DNA of 64,000 nt from Bin55 sp965116055 (GTDB lineage: Bacteria > Pseudomonadota > Gammaproteobacteria > Pseudomonadales > Azotimanducaceae): positions 1,736,001 through 1,800,000 of the forward strand of contig OZ220466.1 in NCBI GenBank assembly GCA_965116055.1. The letters run 5' to 3'. The translations under genes were made by a program, and so were the position numbers. Position 1 is the stretch's first letter. Each line of letters begins with the position of its first letter. Of the stretch, positions 62,660 through 64,000 are shown piece by piece. The notes below the pieces were generated by a model. It did not search any database. It saw nothing but the letters and a program-made list of their open reading frames with translations, and was not told the DNA's origin.

Positions 62660-63748
62660 TCACTGACTGGCAATAAATCGATGGGGTGACAAGGAAGGCC
62701 AACTCCCTTTGCAGCTAGGCTGCATCGTCAGCTCGACTAGACACCTACCCATCAAAGGCCCATACAAAATGCCTTTGCGACCTCCACCCGTGCCTATGAA
62801 AGCATTTTTAAAGTGATTTACCCGACCAAGTATCAGTTCGCCATCAGGCGAGATCGGCCGAAGACAGGCAGTTTGTTTTTCGATAATAAAGTCGTCACTG
62901 GAAGGAATTATTTTTCGTAAGACATCCTCAATAGCCTGACCTCCTTTTTTCGTAGGCAACTCGTCGAATTCCGCCATTTCTTCCGTTGTGCCCGCCCACA
63001 GCAAACCATCCGGCTTTGAACTCAGGTAATTGCCGTGGGTGGAGAACGAATGTTCAAAGGGGCGACCGGGATAGCGCAATCGAAGTATCTGACCTTTAAG
63101 AGGAGTGATCTCGACTTGCAAGCCTAGCCACGCGAATGCCCGCGTAGACCAAGGCCCCATTGCAAAAATAAAGTTGTCACCTTCAATGAGATCGCCATAC
63201 CGGGTCTTCACCCCCACAATTCGGTCGCCCCGTAATTCGAGATCAATTGCTTCTGTATGCAAATGTACAGGTTCTCCCATGTTGCATAGGGCACTTACGA
63301 GCGAATGTGCCGAAACCTCCGCGCTATTCGAAGTCATCAAACCACCGTGCGCCTCGCTCGAAATCCTCGTTTCGAGTTCTTTCAGCTCTCTACGGTCTAA
63401 CCACTTCATTGTTGCAGGGTTTTCACAAGCCTGTGCTTGAAGACCTTGAGCTTCGGCTTCATTCCAAGCAAGCGACACACTAGAACGCTGACGCCAAGTT
63501 GAAAGCTCGCGCTCACTAAGGCGCTCGTGAATGATTCGATGCTCTGAAAAACTCGCGCTTGCAAAACTCGACATCGCGGACGAAGTAGTTGATTCGAGCC
63601 TAGGATGCAGGCCACCGAAGGCAAATCCGGATGCATGTGCAGCAATGCTATCTCGCTCAATGAGCGTGCATGTTGCGCCGCTGTCTTGCGCATAAAAACA
63701 TACGGCAGCGCCGACGATGCCTCCACCTACGACAATAAGGTCGCTCAC
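62660..63748 (-). CDS. FAD-dependent oxidoreductase (DAO/DadA family)
   Basis: 362 residues of the D-amino-acid oxidase/glycine oxidase fold. The N-terminal dinucleotide loop is LIVVGGGIVGAAVCFYAQDSGA, followed by IERDSIAAHASGFAFGGLHP. VEITPLKGQILRLRYPG and C-terminal RPISPDGELILGR...AFIGTGGGRKGILYGPLMGR complete the FAD site. It oxidises an amine or amino acid to the imine, giving electrons to O2 or the respiratory chain. It is the first gene of the operon with the multiheme and CRTAC1 genes (36-base gap). Substrate unknown. Confidence 0.9.
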   Translation of the reverse strand: MSDLIVVGGGIVGAAVCFYAQDSGATCTLIERDSIAAHASGFAFGGLHPRLESTTSSAMSSFASASFSEHRIIHERLSERELSTWRQRSSVSLAWNEAEAQGLQAQACENPATMKWLDRRELKELETRISSEAHGGLMTSNSAEVSAHSLVSALCNMGEPVHLHTEAIDLELRGDRIVGVKTRYGDLIEGDNFIFAMGPWSTRAFAWLGLQVEITPLKGQILRLRYPGRPFEHSFSTHGNYLSSKPDGLLWAGTTEEMAEFDELPTKKGGQAIEDVLRKIIPSSDDFIIEKQTACLRPISPDGELILGRVNHFKNAFIGTGGGRKGILYGPLMGRCLVELTMQPSCKGSWPSLSPHRFIASQ

Positions 63749-63850
63749 GGTGTGGGAGTCCTATACGACTGCGATTTCAAAAAGAACGGCCTTGATTGAC
63801 TGAGTTACCAGTGAAGGATTATCGAAAGGAGAGACCGAAACTACCAGTTC

Positions 63851-63886
63851 CACCATAAGCAATTCCTCAATATGCCACTTATGGTG
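63851..63886. repeat. 9-bp inverted repeat
   Basis: CACCATAAG (63851-63859) and CTTATGGTG (63878-63886) with an 18-base spacer lie between the divergent genes at 63748 and 63947. They may be an operator or a hairpin; the purpose is unknown. Confidence 0.4.
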
Positions 63887-63946
63887 TTTAATAACTGTTA
63901 TCTGAGGGTAAATTACTCAGCATTTTCAGTCCGATAAGAGTTAGTC

Positions 63947-64000
63947 ATGAAGCATGGCAAAATCTTAAGTGTAGGTCTATTGCTTGTAGTGAATGCAACG
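63947..64000 (+). CDS. start of an exported protein (partial)
   Basis: The first 18 codons of a gene cut by the window edge, from ATG 63947 with an AAGAG sequence upstream. The residues MKHGKILSVGLLLVVNAT look like the positive N-region and hydrophobic core of a signal peptide. The rest lies outside, so the product cannot be named. It is divergent from the FAD oxidoreductase operon. Confidence 0.55.
   Translation, partial: MKHGKILSVGLLLVVNAT

Noticed and set aside
1..64000. CRISPR array, rRNA operon or prophage
   Set aside because: No regularly spaced direct repeats, no rRNA-like sequence and no cluster of phage structural genes were seen on either strand.

Overview
The window looks like a chromosomal segment of a free-living (probably marine) gammaproteobacterium with a mid-range GC content. 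The housekeeping block infC-rpmI-rplT-pheS-pheT-ihfA-merR has the order typical of Gammaproteobacteria. The rest is rich in TonB-dependent receptors, acyl-CoA and CoA-transferase enzymes, flavin oxidoreductases and RND/ABC exporters, as in aerobic heterotrophs that use many organic substrates. No rRNA and no CRISPR array are present. The genus cannot be named from sequence reading alone.

Layout. 1-8.5 kb: end of an acyl-CoA synthetase gene, uvrB, a tRNA-Val(GAC) on the minus strand, then the translation/IHF operon. 8.6-22.6 kb: surE, a ThuA-like protein, a phytanoyl-CoA dioxygenase relative, an acyl-CoA-dehydrogenase-fold flavin monooxygenase, a DUF3667 membrane protein, an LLM oxidoreductase, MaoC-type hydratases, an aminotransferase, an ADP-ribosylglycohydrolase relative, an amidohydrolase and an acyl-CoA dehydrogenase. 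These suggest catabolism of small or branched organic acids. 22.7-24 kb: a DNA methyltransferase fused to an HNH nuclease whose frame is broken at a run of nine G. 24.3-29.7 kb: an MFS transporter, a class III CoA-transferase, and a minus-strand operon of an RraA-like protein, a thioredoxin-domain protein and a UGSC-family selenoprotein with an in-frame UGA. 29.8-34.4 kb: tRNA-Val(UAC) and tRNA-Asp(GUC), followed by a single-chain type II restriction-modification protein and a decayed IS1595-type transposase, probably a small island beside the tRNA genes.

34.5-44.7 kb: a TonB-dependent receptor with terminator, a second flavin monooxygenase, a second LLM oxidoreductase, and an RND efflux pump with its adaptor. 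44.7-47.9 kb: an AT-rich accessory stretch with a possible structured RNA, a small beta-barrel protein, a MITE-like element, a DUF2807 protein with eight GSG(D/N) repeats, and a dead IS3-type integrase. 47.9-54.3 kb: an MFS exporter, an enolase-superfamily enzyme and a heterodimeric ABC exporter. 55-63.8 kb: a second TonB-dependent receptor and an operon of an FAD oxidoreductase, a membrane b/c-type multiheme cytochrome with TPRs, and a CRTAC1 (FG-GAP/ASPIC-UnbV) protein. The window ends in the signal peptide of another gene.

The points most worth following are the UGSC selenoprotein operon, the methyltransferase-HNH fusion gene with its frame-breaking G tract, the cytochrome/CRTAC1 pair, and the possible structured RNA near 45.1 kb.
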